Source: Paracoccaceae bacterium (lineage in GTDB: Bacteria > Pseudomonadota > Alphaproteobacteria > Rhodobacterales > Rhodobacteraceae). From it: a stretch of DNA of 64,000 nt. Below the pieces are notes generated by a model that worked only from the letters and a program-made list of their open reading frames with translations, ran no database searches and was not told where the DNA came from. Both the position numbers and the translations under genes were made by a program. The stretch is from positions 62,001 through 126,000 of the forward strand of contig JAIOYF010000001.1 in assembly GCA_021741245.1 (NCBI GenBank). The letters run 5' to 3'. Below are positions 43,327-51,322 of this stretch, one piece after another. Each line of letters opens with the position of its first letter. The first letter of the stretch is position 1.

Positions 43327-44928
43327 ATGCGACTTTTTGGACTTGGAAGAACATCTTTCATCGCAGCCACCGCGATCTTGATCGGGGGCATGGCCGCCGC
43401 GCAGGGAACATTGCGCGTGGGCATGACGGCAGCGGATATCCCACTGACCACGGGGCAAACCGATCAGGGCGGCGAAGGCATGCGTTTCATGGGCTATACG
43501 GTCTATGACTCCTTGATCGAATGGGATCTGACCAGCGCCGATAAACCTTCGGTGCTTGTTCCGGGGCTTGCAACGGAATGGTCGGTCGATCCGGCCGATA
43601 CCACCAAATGGACCTTCAAGATCCGTGAGGGCGTTACCTTTCACGACGGCAGTCCCCTGACCGCCGAGGTGGTTGTCTGGAACCTTGACAAACTGCTTGT
43701 CGAGACGTCCGAGCAATATGATCCGCGCCAAGCGGCACAGGGAAAATCGCGCATTCCAGCCGTGGCCAGCTACACCGCCATTGACGATTATACCCTTGAG
43801 ATCGTGACGAAAACGCCAGATGCCACACTGCCCTATCAGCTGGCATGGATCCTGATGTCGTCCAAGGCGAACTTTGAGGCTTTGGGCAAAGACTGGGAAA
43901 AGGTCGCGATGGCGCCCTCGGGCACCGGGCCGTGGAAACTGACCAGCTTTGTGCCGCGCGAACGCGCTGTGATGGTGCCCAACGAAAGCTATTGGGATGC
44001 AGGCCGCATTCCGAAACTGGATGAGATGGTGCTGATCCCGCTGCCAGAGCCAAATGCGCGCTCAGCCGCGCTGCTGTCGGGTCAAGTGGATTGGATCGAG
44101 GCCCCGGCCCCCGACACCATTCCCGCGTTGACGGGCAACGGTTTTGCCATCAGCTCCAACGCTTATCCGCACAACTGGACATGGCATCTGTCGCGCGCCG
44201 AAGGCTCGCCTTGGAATGACATTCGCATCCGCAAGGCGGCGAACCTGGCCATTGATCGTGACTCGATGGGCGCGCTTTTGGGCGGGTTGATGGTTCCGGC
44301 CAAGGGCTTCTTGCCGCCCTCGTCGCAGTGGTTCGGCACCCCGACATTCGAGGTCAAATATGACCCCGAGGCTGCTAAGGCCCTGTTGGCCGAGGCTGGC
44401 TTCAGCCTTGAAAACCCGGTCAAGGTAAAGGCGCTGATTTCGCCCTCGGGGTCGGGCCAGATGTTGCCTTTGCCGATGAATGAATTCGTACAGCAAAGCC
44501 TCGCCGAAGTGGGGATCGAGGTTGAATTCGTGGTGGTGGAATGGAACCAGATGATCAACCTGTGGCGCGCAGGGGCCACTGATCCTGCGTCAGAAGGCGC
44601 GCATTCGATCAACTTCACCTACTTTATCCAAGACCCCTTTACTGGTCTGATCCGCCACCTGTCTTGCGATCTGATTGCACCAAACGGCACCAACTGGGGG
44701 CACTATTGCGACCCCGATATGGAAGCCTTGCTTGCAAAGATCCGATCCAGCTTTGATCCCGCAGAACAAGATGCGGTGATGCGCGAAACGCATGAGAAAT
44801 ACGTCAATGACGCCCTGTTCTTGATGGTGACCCATGACGTCGCGCCGCGCGCCCTGAGCCCCAAAGTCAAAGGTTTTGTTCAGGCCCAGAACTGGTATCA
44901 GAACTTCTCCTCCATCACGATGGACTAA
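43327..44928 (+). CDS. ABC transporter substrate-binding protein (DppA/OppA type)
   Basis: 533 residues with a signal peptide (MRLFGLGRTSFIAATAILIG, cleavage near AAAQG). Family 5 extracellular-binding pattern: LATEWSVDPADTTKWTFKIR, EGVTFHDGSPLTAEVV and a late ESYWDAG segment. It binds a peptide-like or amide solute in the periplasm. ATG 43327 has GGGGAA upstream; an earlier in-frame ATG at 43285 would spoil the signal peptide. Leads a transporter operon of five genes plus an amidase and a RidA protein. Confidence 0.93.
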   Translation: MRLFGLGRTSFIAATAILIGGMAAAQGTLRVGMTAADIPLTTGQTDQGGEGMRFMGYTVYDSLIEWDLTSADKPSVLVPGLATEWSVDPADTTKWTFKIREGVTFHDGSPLTAEVVVWNLDKLLVETSEQYDPRQAAQGKSRIPAVASYTAIDDYTLEIVTKTPDATLPYQLAWILMSSKANFEALGKDWEKVAMAPSGTGPWKLTSFVPRERAVMVPNESYWDAGRIPKLDEMVLIPLPEPNARSAALLSGQVDWIEAPAPDTIPALTGNGFAISSNAYPHNWTWHLSRAEGSPWNDIRIRKAANLAIDRDSMGALLGGLMVPAKGFLPPSSQWFGTPTFEVKYDPEAAKALLAEAGFSLENPVKVKALISPSGSGQMLPLPMNEFVQQSLAEVGIEVEFVVVEWNQMINLWRAGATDPASEGAHSINFTYFIQDPFTGLIRHLSCDLIAPNGTNWGHYCDPDMEALLAKIRSSFDPAEQDAVMRETHEKYVNDALFLMVTHDVAPRALSPKVKGFVQAQNWYQNFSSITMD

Positions 44929-44951
44929 GGGGGCCCCGATCCCCCCTTCGC

Positions 44952-44976
44952 TTGGCGCCCTACATCGGGGCGCCAA
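44952..44976 (+). promoter_or_regulatory. Intra-operon hairpin after the Dpp-type binding-protein gene
   Basis: TTGGCGCCC and GGGCGCCAA form a perfect 9-bp stem with a 7-nt loop. A second small inverted repeat, AAGGGGG / CCCCCTT (44927-44948), begins at the stop codon. They lie between the binding-protein gene and the first permease. Confidence 0.55.
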
Positions 44977-45016
44977 TCATTGACTCCGCCACCCAGTGGC
45001 CCATCGGAAAAGATCC

Positions 45017-45970
45017 ATGCTCAGCTACTTGATCCGCCGAATTCTGTATGTCTTGCCGGTTGCCTTTGGTGTCAGCGTCATTTGCTTTATGTTGGTGCAG
45101 ATTGCCCCCGGTGATCCGCTGACAGCCATCATGCCCGTCGATGCCACCGCCGAAGAACAGGCGGCCATGCGCGCGGCCTATGGTTTGGACAAACCACTGC
45201 CCGTTCAATACGCAATCTGGATTGGCAATATCGTTCAGGGCGACATGGGCAAATCGATTGCAACAGGCCGCCCCGTGGCGGGCGAGGTTCTGGTGGCCGT
45301 CAACAATTCGCTGTTGCTGGCCTTCAGCGCCTCGGTCATCGCATTTCCGATTGGCTTGTTCCTTGGGTTTCTGGCCGGCTATTTCCGCGATACCCTGTGT
45401 GACAAGGCGGTTACAGCCATTGCGATTGCCGGCGTTTCGGTGCCCAACTATTGGCTTGGCATCGTGTTGGTCATCATTTTTTCGGTGACACTTGGCTGGT
45501 TGCCCTCAATGGGGGCAGGTCCCGGTGGGTCGCAAGATTGGCATTGGGATTGGCTGCATATGCGCCACCTGATCCTGCCCGCCGTCACCTTGGCGGTTGT
45601 GCCGATCGGGATCGTGGCACGCACTGTGCGGGCGCTCGTGGGCGACATCTTCTCGATGGATTTCGTGCAGGCGCTTTACGCCAAGGGGATGACCCGTTTT
45701 GACGTTTTGCGCCATGTGATGCGCAATGCGGCGGCGACAGCCCTGTCGGTCATGGGCCTGCAACTGGGCTATCTTTTGGGCGGTTCGATCCTGATCGAGA
45801 CAGTGTTCAACTGGCCCGGATCAGGCTTTTTGCTGTCAAATGCGATCTTCCAACGTGACTTGCCCCTGCTGCAAGGCACCATTCTGGTGCTGGCGTTGTT
45901 CTTTGTTTTCGCCAATCTGATCGTGGATGTGCTGCAAGCGGCCATTGATCCACGGATCAAAAGGACCTGA
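45017..45970 (+). CDS. ABC transporter permease (DppB type)
   Basis: 317 residues, six predicted helices. N-terminal MLSYLIRRILYVLPVAFGVS and APGDPL are the DppB signature, and the EAA loop reads VQALYAKGMTRFDVLRHVM. ATG 45017 chosen for the family start; upstream extension to 44996 is unlikely. Six bases before the partner permease. Confidence 0.95.
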   Translation: MLSYLIRRILYVLPVAFGVSVICFMLVQIAPGDPLTAIMPVDATAEEQAAMRAAYGLDKPLPVQYAIWIGNIVQGDMGKSIATGRPVAGEVLVAVNNSLLLAFSASVIAFPIGLFLGFLAGYFRDTLCDKAVTAIAIAGVSVPNYWLGIVLVIIFSVTLGWLPSMGAGPGGSQDWHWDWLHMRHLILPAVTLAVVPIGIVARTVRALVGDIFSMDFVQALYAKGMTRFDVLRHVMRNAAATALSVMGLQLGYLLGGSILIETVFNWPGSGFLLSNAIFQRDLPLLQGTILVLALFFVFANLIVDVLQAAIDPRIKRT

Positions 45971-45975
45971 TCGCC

Positions 45976-46857
45976 ATGGCCGCAACCGACCTTGGCAAAT
46001 TCTCCGCTACCCCCGTCACCCCAGGCTATTGGTCGGGTGTCTTTGCGCGGTTGTCGCGTGATCCGATCGCGATGCTATGCCTGCTGATCTTGTTGGCACT
46101 GATCCTGTCGGCCATGTTTGCCCCCTATATCGGTCTGGCAGATCCCTACAAGGGGTCGATGATCAAGCGCCTCGCCGCCATTGGCACACCGGGATATCCG
46201 CTGGGATCGGATGAGCAGGGGCGCGATATGTTGGCCCGTCTGATCTATGGCGGGCGGCTGACGCTGTTCATCGGGCTGGTGCCGGTGGTGCTGGCCTTCT
46301 TCATTGGCACGGCCTTGGGCATTCTTGCGGGTTATCTGGGGGGCTGGGTCAACACGATCATCATGCGGACGGTGGATGTGTTTTTCGCCTTTCCCTCGGT
46401 TCTGCTGGCCATCGCGATTTCGGGGGCTTTGGGCGCGGGGATCGTCAACAGCCTTGTCTCGCTGACCATCGTGTTCATTCCCCCCATCACGCGGGTGGCT
46501 GAAAGCGTCACCTCGGGGGTTCGGGCGCTTGATTACATTGATGCGGCCCGCGCCAGTGGCGGCAAAACCGTGACCATCATCCGGGTGCATGTGGTGGGCA
46601 ATGTGCTGGGGCCGATCTTTGTCTATGCCACCTCGCTGACCAGTGTGTGCATGATCCTGGCGGCGGGCCTGTCGTTTCTTGGCATCGGCGTCAGCCCACC
46701 AGAGCCGGAATGGGGCCTGATGCTCAATACCTTGCGCTCGGCCATTTACGTCAATCCTTGGGTGGCGGCGCTGCCGGGGTTGATGGTGTTTATCACCTCG
46801 CTTTGCCTGAATCTGCTCAGCGATGGATTGCGGAGTGCGATGAATGTCAAAGCCTGA
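45976..46857 (+). CDS. ABC transporter permease (DppC type)
   Basis: 293 residues, six predicted helices. The segment HPLGSDEQGRDMLARLIYGG-like motif is present as YPLGSDEQGRDMLARLIYGG, which defines DppC/OppC, and the EAA loop reads YIDAARASGGKTVTIIRVHV. It overlaps the first ATPase gene by 14 bases. Confidence 0.95.
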   Translation: MAATDLGKFSATPVTPGYWSGVFARLSRDPIAMLCLLILLALILSAMFAPYIGLADPYKGSMIKRLAAIGTPGYPLGSDEQGRDMLARLIYGGRLTLFIGLVPVVLAFFIGTALGILAGYLGGWVNTIIMRTVDVFFAFPSVLLAIAISGALGAGIVNSLVSLTIVFIPPITRVAESVTSGVRALDYIDAARASGGKTVTIIRVHVVGNVLGPIFVYATSLTSVCMILAAGLSFLGIGVSPPEPEWGLMLNTLRSAIYVNPWVAALPGLMVFITSLCLNLLSDGLRSAMNVKA

Positions 46858-47857
46858 AGTCCCGCTGATTGCGGCGCAAAACCTGCGCAAGTATTTCCCG
46901 GTGCGTGGCGGCCCCTTTGGTTTGGGAAAGCAGTTTGTTCATGCGGTTGACGGCGTGTCATTCGAGGTGGCGGCAGGTGAGACGCTGGGCATCGTGGGCG
47001 AAAGTGGCTGTGGAAAATCCACCCTTGCCCGACTGTTGGTTGGCCTGATCGCTGTGGATGAGGGCAAGATCAACTTTGAGGGCGACGAATTGGGCCGTGA
47101 TATCAGCCATCAAGCCCTGCAAAGGGGCGTGCAGATGGTCTTTCAAGACAGCTATGCCTCGCTTAACCCGCGCCTGACCATCGCGGAGTCAATTGCCTTT
47201 GGCCCAAAGGTCCAATGGCTGGATGATCCGCAGGGCCGCGCCCTGCGCCTGATGGAAAAGGTCGGGCTGGAACCGTCCCGCTTTGCCGCGCGATACCCGC
47301 ATGAATTGTCGGGCGGGCAGCGGCAGCGTGTGAACATCGCACGTGCCCTTGCCATGTCGCCGCGTGTGGTCGTGCTGGATGAGGCGGTGTCGGCCCTTGA
47401 TAAATCGGTCGAGGCGCAGGTCTTGAACCTGCTGTCCGACCTGCGCGATGAATTCGGGCTGACCTATATCTTCATCAGCCATGACCTGAACGTGGTGCGC
47501 TATATCTCGGACCGGGTGCTGGTGATGTATCTGGGCGAGGTGGTTGAGGTGGGTCCGGTGGACGCGATCTATGCCCGGCAGGCCCATCCCTATACAGCGT
47601 CGCTCTTTGCCTCCATGCCGTCGATGGACCCGGACCGCCGCACAAAAGAGCCGCCCCTTGCAGGCGATCCGCCCAACCCGATCAACCCGCCCTCGGGCTG
47701 CAGGTTTCACACCCGCTGCCGCTTTGCCGAGAGCATCTGCCAAAGCAAAACACCGGCGCTAAAGCCTCTGCTGGGCCAGTCTGATCACATGGCGGCGTGC
47801 CATATCCATGAGGTGGCTTCGGGCCACAGCCTTGCACGCGCCGGGGTGCCCGCATGA
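46844..47857 (+). CDS. ABC transporter ATPase (DppF type)
   Basis: 337 residues. Walker A GESGCGKST at 52-60, signature LSGGQRQR, Walker B VVVLDEAVSALD (Ala in place of the usual Pro after DE) and the C-terminal oligopeptide-ATPase motif with Cys-rich GCRFHTRCRFAESIC. Pairs with the ATPase encoded next, with which it overlaps by ATGA. The order DppF before DppD is reversed relative to E. coli. Confidence 0.94.
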   Translation: MSKPEVPLIAAQNLRKYFPVRGGPFGLGKQFVHAVDGVSFEVAAGETLGIVGESGCGKSTLARLLVGLIAVDEGKINFEGDELGRDISHQALQRGVQMVFQDSYASLNPRLTIAESIAFGPKVQWLDDPQGRALRLMEKVGLEPSRFAARYPHELSGGQRQRVNIARALAMSPRVVVLDEAVSALDKSVEAQVLNLLSDLRDEFGLTYIFISHDLNVVRYISDRVLVMYLGEVVEVGPVDAIYARQAHPYTASLFASMPSMDPDRRTKEPPLAGDPPNPINPPSGCRFHTRCRFAESICQSKTPALKPLLGQSDHMAACHIHEVASGHSLARAGVPA

Positions 47858-48834
47858 GCCCGCCGCTGGTCGAGATTGAAAACCTGAGTGTCCGCTTCAA
47901 AGGCGCCAAGACCATTCATGCCATAAATGAGGTCAGCCTGACGCTGGCCCAAGGCGAGATGCTGGTTTTGTTGGGCGAAAGCGGGTCGGGCAAAAGTGTG
48001 ACGCTAAAGGCCCTGCTGCGCCTGATGCCCAAATCGGCCGAGATTGGCGGGGCAATCCGCGTCAATGGCACCGATGTGTTGTCTTTGACGGGCCGCGCCT
48101 TGCAAGAGTATCGGGGCGGCGAGGCCTCGATGGTGTTTCAGGAACCGGGGCTGGCACTGGACCCGGTCTATACCGTGGGTCAGCAAATTGCCGAGGCCGT
48201 GATGCGCCACAAGGGGGTGGACCGGGCAAGCGCCATGGCGACGGCATTGGACATGCTGCAAAAGGTCAAGATCCCGTCACCCGAGCGGCGGCTAAAGAAC
48301 TATCCGCATGAATTGTCTGGCGGGATGCGGCAACGGGTGATGATTGCGCTGGCACTGGCCTGTCGGCCCAAGCTGCTGCTGGCGGATGAACCGACAACCG
48401 CACTGGATGCCACCGTGCAAATCCAGATCCTGCTGTTGCTGCGCGAGTTGCAGCGCGAATTTGGCATGGGGGTCATCTTTGTGACCCATGACATCGGCGT
48501 GGCCGTCGAAATCTCGGACCGGATTGCGGTGATGTATGCGGGCGCAATTGTTGAAGAGGGCACGACGGCGGAAATCATCAAGGATCCTCGCCATCCCTAC
48601 ACCCAAGGGCTTTTGGCCGCGAACCTGCACGACGTGCCGCGCGGCACTCGGCTTGAGGCGATCTCGGGTGCGCCCCCGGCGCTGGAGGCAAAGCCCGAGA
48701 GTTGTTCCTTTGCGCCTCGCTGCCGCCATGCCATGCCCGCTTGCCGTGCAGGCCTGCCACCCATGGTGGCCTTTGGACAGGGGCGGCGGGTGGCGTGTCT
48801 GCTGGCCAAAAACACGGAAATGACAGGAGCCTGA
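47854..48834 (+). CDS. ABC transporter ATPase (DppD type)
   Basis: 326 residues. Walker A GESGSGKSV, signature LSGGMRQR, Walker B LLLADEPTTALD and the C-terminal Cys motif CSFAPRCRHAMPAC of oligopeptide ATPases. It ends two bases before the amidase start, so the amidase is part of the same transcript. Confidence 0.94.
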   Translation: MSPPLVEIENLSVRFKGAKTIHAINEVSLTLAQGEMLVLLGESGSGKSVTLKALLRLMPKSAEIGGAIRVNGTDVLSLTGRALQEYRGGEASMVFQEPGLALDPVYTVGQQIAEAVMRHKGVDRASAMATALDMLQKVKIPSPERRLKNYPHELSGGMRQRVMIALALACRPKLLLADEPTTALDATVQIQILLLLRELQREFGMGVIFVTHDIGVAVEISDRIAVMYAGAIVEEGTTAEIIKDPRHPYTQGLLAANLHDVPRGTRLEAISGAPPALEAKPESCSFAPRCRHAMPACRAGLPPMVAFGQGRRVACLLAKNTEMTGA

Positions 48835-48836
48835 CG

Positions 48837-50009
48837 ATGGTGCCGGACCAAGACCGCTTTCACGCCTTTATGCCCTATCCGCACGTTCCGGTGCCCGGTT
48901 CGGCGACAGGTCCGCTTGCCGGGCTGACCTTTGCGGTCAAGGATATCTTTGACGTGGCAGGCTATCGCACGGGCTGTGGCTGCCCGTTGAAACTGGCGGC
49001 CAGCGACGTGAAGAACAGCCATGCCACAGCCGTTCAACAGCTTTTGGATGCGGGCGGCCTTTTTGTGGGCAAGACCCATACGGATGAGTTGGCGTGGTCG
49101 ATGTATGGGATGAACGCCCATTTTGGCACACCGATCAACCCGGCTGCCCCCAGCCGCATTCCCGGCGGATCATCCTCTGGCTCTGCCGTGGCGGTGGCCT
49201 CAGGGCAGGCGGATTTCAGCATTGGCACCGATACGGGGGGCTCGGTGCGCGCGCCTGCCTCGTTCTGCGGGATATGGGGGCTGCGGCCCACACATGGCCG
49301 CATCTCCCTGACGGGCTGCATGGAACTCGCCGCCAGTTTCGACACATGCGGGGTTTTCGCGCGCGATGCGGCCACCCTTGCGCGGGTGACAAATGTCTTG
49401 GCGGGGCCGGATGATGATGTGCTGCAAAGCCCCGAATTCATGTGGCCCGTTGACATGGCCGATCAACTGGGCGCGGCGCAGCGGCAGGCGCTTGACGCAG
49501 CCTTTGCTGCTGTGCCGCGTCGTGATGTTCAGGTCTATGGTTCAATCGGGATCGCGGGGCTTTATTCCGCGTTTCTGAAATGCGTTGGGGCCGATATTGC
49601 CCGATCAACCATCCCGTTCATCTTTGGCTCTCGCATGCCCTTGGCGCGGGGGATTGACGGGCGGGCCGCACAGGCGCGTGACTTGACCGAAGCCGAGGTT
49701 GTGGTGGCAAATGAGGTGCGGGGCCGCTTCACCACCCATATCACGCAGGTTTTGGGCAAGAACGGTGTGCTTTTGGCACCTGTGGTCCACGACATCCCCT
49801 TTGAACTCGATGCCCCGGTTGAGGTGTTTGATCAGTACCGACATCTCTCGCAGCCGCTGTTGTGCATTGCCGGGATGGCAGGCCTGCCGCAAGTGACAAT
49901 GCCCGCGGGTTTGATTGAGGGCGCGCCCTATGGTGTGTCACTGATCGGGCCAAAAGGGTCTGACCTTGCGCTGATCGCACTTGCCGCGCGGCTTGGTGGC
50001 GCAAAATGA
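48837..50009 (+). CDS. Amidase (amidase signature family)
   Basis: 390 residues. The Ser-cisSer-Lys triad is visible: Lys35 in FAVKDIFDVAG, the cis-Ser in PGGSSSGSAVAVASG and the nucleophile Ser136 in GTDTGGSVRAPASFCG. The family hydrolyses amides, carbamates or biuret-type bonds in the cytoplasm. Being coupled to the Dpp-type importer suggests that it acts on the imported amide or N-carbamoyl compound. It overlaps the RidA gene (ATGA). Confidence 0.9.
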   Translation: MVPDQDRFHAFMPYPHVPVPGSATGPLAGLTFAVKDIFDVAGYRTGCGCPLKLAASDVKNSHATAVQQLLDAGGLFVGKTHTDELAWSMYGMNAHFGTPINPAAPSRIPGGSSSGSAVAVASGQADFSIGTDTGGSVRAPASFCGIWGLRPTHGRISLTGCMELAASFDTCGVFARDAATLARVTNVLAGPDDDVLQSPEFMWPVDMADQLGAAQRQALDAAFAAVPRRDVQVYGSIGIAGLYSAFLKCVGADIARSTIPFIFGSRMPLARGIDGRAAQARDLTEAEVVVANEVRGRFTTHITQVLGKNGVLLAPVVHDIPFELDAPVEVFDQYRHLSQPLLCIAGMAGLPQVTMPAGLIEGAPYGVSLIGPKGSDLALIALAARLGGAK

Positions 50010-50485
50010 GCGACGGGCCAGATCCGATTGAGGCTCGCCTGACCGCGATGGGGCTGTGCTTGCCCAAGTCTTCGCCGTCCCGTGCGAATTTCCTGCCCTA
50101 TCGGCGCAGTGGGAACCTGTTGTTTCTGGCGGGGCAGATCTGCGAATGGGAAGGTGTGCCACAGGCCTTTGGCCCGGTCACGGCGCAGACCGACCTTATG
50201 GTCGCAAAAACGGCCGCGCAGATGTGCGCCTTGAACCTTTTGTTCAATATACGGGCAGCGCTTGGCCGTTTGGACAGGGTGGCAACCGTCTTGCGCCTTG
50301 GCGGGTTTGTCAGTGCCGAGCCGGGTTTTGCCAGCGGCCCCATGGTCGTTGATGGTGCATCAGAGCTGTTTATTGCGCTTTATGGCGAGAGGGGCCGGCA
50401 TGCCCGCACGGCTGTCTGCGTCTCCAGCCTGCCTGCAAATGCGATGGTCGAGGTGGACGCGATCCTTGAAATCACCCCTGACTGA
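50006..50485 (+). CDS. RidA/YjgF-family imine deaminase-like protein
   Basis: 159 residues, the longer RidA subgroup. The conserved Arg is at residue 134 in HARTAVCVSSLP, followed by AMVEVDAILEI. GNLLFLAGQI is the first-strand signature. RidA proteins hydrolyse reactive enamines or imines formed by amino-acid enzymes. Its place after a D-carbamoylase and an amidase suggests clean-up of an imine made from the released amino acid. Last gene of the operon; it converges on the GT2 gene. Confidence 0.9.
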   Translation: MSDGPDPIEARLTAMGLCLPKSSPSRANFLPYRRSGNLLFLAGQICEWEGVPQAFGPVTAQTDLMVAKTAAQMCALNLLFNIRAALGRLDRVATVLRLGGFVSAEPGFASGPMVVDGASELFIALYGERGRHARTAVCVSSLPANAMVEVDAILEITPD

Positions 50486-50503
50486 CAGGGCGGCAGACGT
50501 GCC

Positions 50504-51322
50504 CTATCTGCCGCGTGTAAACTCTGCCCCGCCCCGTTTTTGCCGCACGGCAAGGGCCACTGCGGCATAGGTTGCAAAGCCGACGGGATCGCGCAGCGCC
50601 ATGCCTGCAAGCACGCCAAGGCCCAAGGCGGGCTTGCCCTCACGCGCCAGCAGTCCGGGGTAAAGACGCGCCAGTTCTGCCACCCCGGCATCCTGACGAC
50701 GGCGCACACGGGTCAGGGCGGAAAAACCCTCTATCATCGGCCAGTCATAGGGCTGCGGCACCTGAACACGCTCTTCCGGGGTGAATTGCAGCCGCACAAA
50801 GGTGTCGTCCGAGATGATTGCCGGAAAGTCGCCCCAACGGGCGCGGCCCGCGGCGTTGACGGCAAACAGGCCATAGCCGGGCGCCACAATGCGGTTAAAG
50901 GGCAGCCCTTGCCAAAAGCGGGCATAGGCGCGGGTCACGGCACTTTTTGCCACAGGAATCCGTGGCGTGCCTGAGGCGTAGCGCGGGGTCTGGACCCTCA
51001 GCGCATCCGCAAGCCCCCCCATCAGACCGGGCGAGACGGTGACATCTGCATCCAGATAAACCCGGATGGCATTGCGCGCGGCACTGTCGCCCGCGTTCAG
51101 GGCCCCCGGTTTGGACCCTTGGGCCACCTCAATGACCTGCAACTGCCAGCCATTGGCTTGGGCCGCCGGGGCCGTCCCCTGCGCAACCGCTGCCGTGCGG
51201 TCAAGGCAACCATTGGCAACCACGATCACCTCGGCCCCGGCGCAGGGTGAGGCAAACACGGCGGCAAGGCAGCGTTCAATATACGCCTCTTCGTTTGAGG
51301 CCGGGATAATAACGCTCAGCAT
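50504..51322 (-). CDS. Family 2 glycosyltransferase
   Basis: 272 residues of GT-A fold. MLSVIIPASNEEAYIERCL is the nucleotide-sugar strand; VYLDADVTVSPG holds the DxD metal site; and the acceptor-site region has GDFPAIISDDTFVRLQF. A hydrophobic C-terminal stretch (about 235-258) suggests membrane contact. It overlaps the large SGNH-GH gene by 7 bases, so the two are co-translated. Confidence 0.88.
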   Translation of the reverse strand: MLSVIIPASNEEAYIERCLAAVFASPCAGAEVIVVANGCLDRTAAVAQGTAPAAQANGWQLQVIEVAQGSKPGALNAGDSAARNAIRVYLDADVTVSPGLMGGLADALRVQTPRYASGTPRIPVAKSAVTRAYARFWQGLPFNRIVAPGYGLFAVNAAGRARWGDFPAIISDDTFVRLQFTPEERVQVPQPYDWPMIEGFSALTRVRRRQDAGVAELARLYPGLLAREGKPALGLGVLAGMALRDPVGFATYAAVALAVRQKRGGAEFTRGR

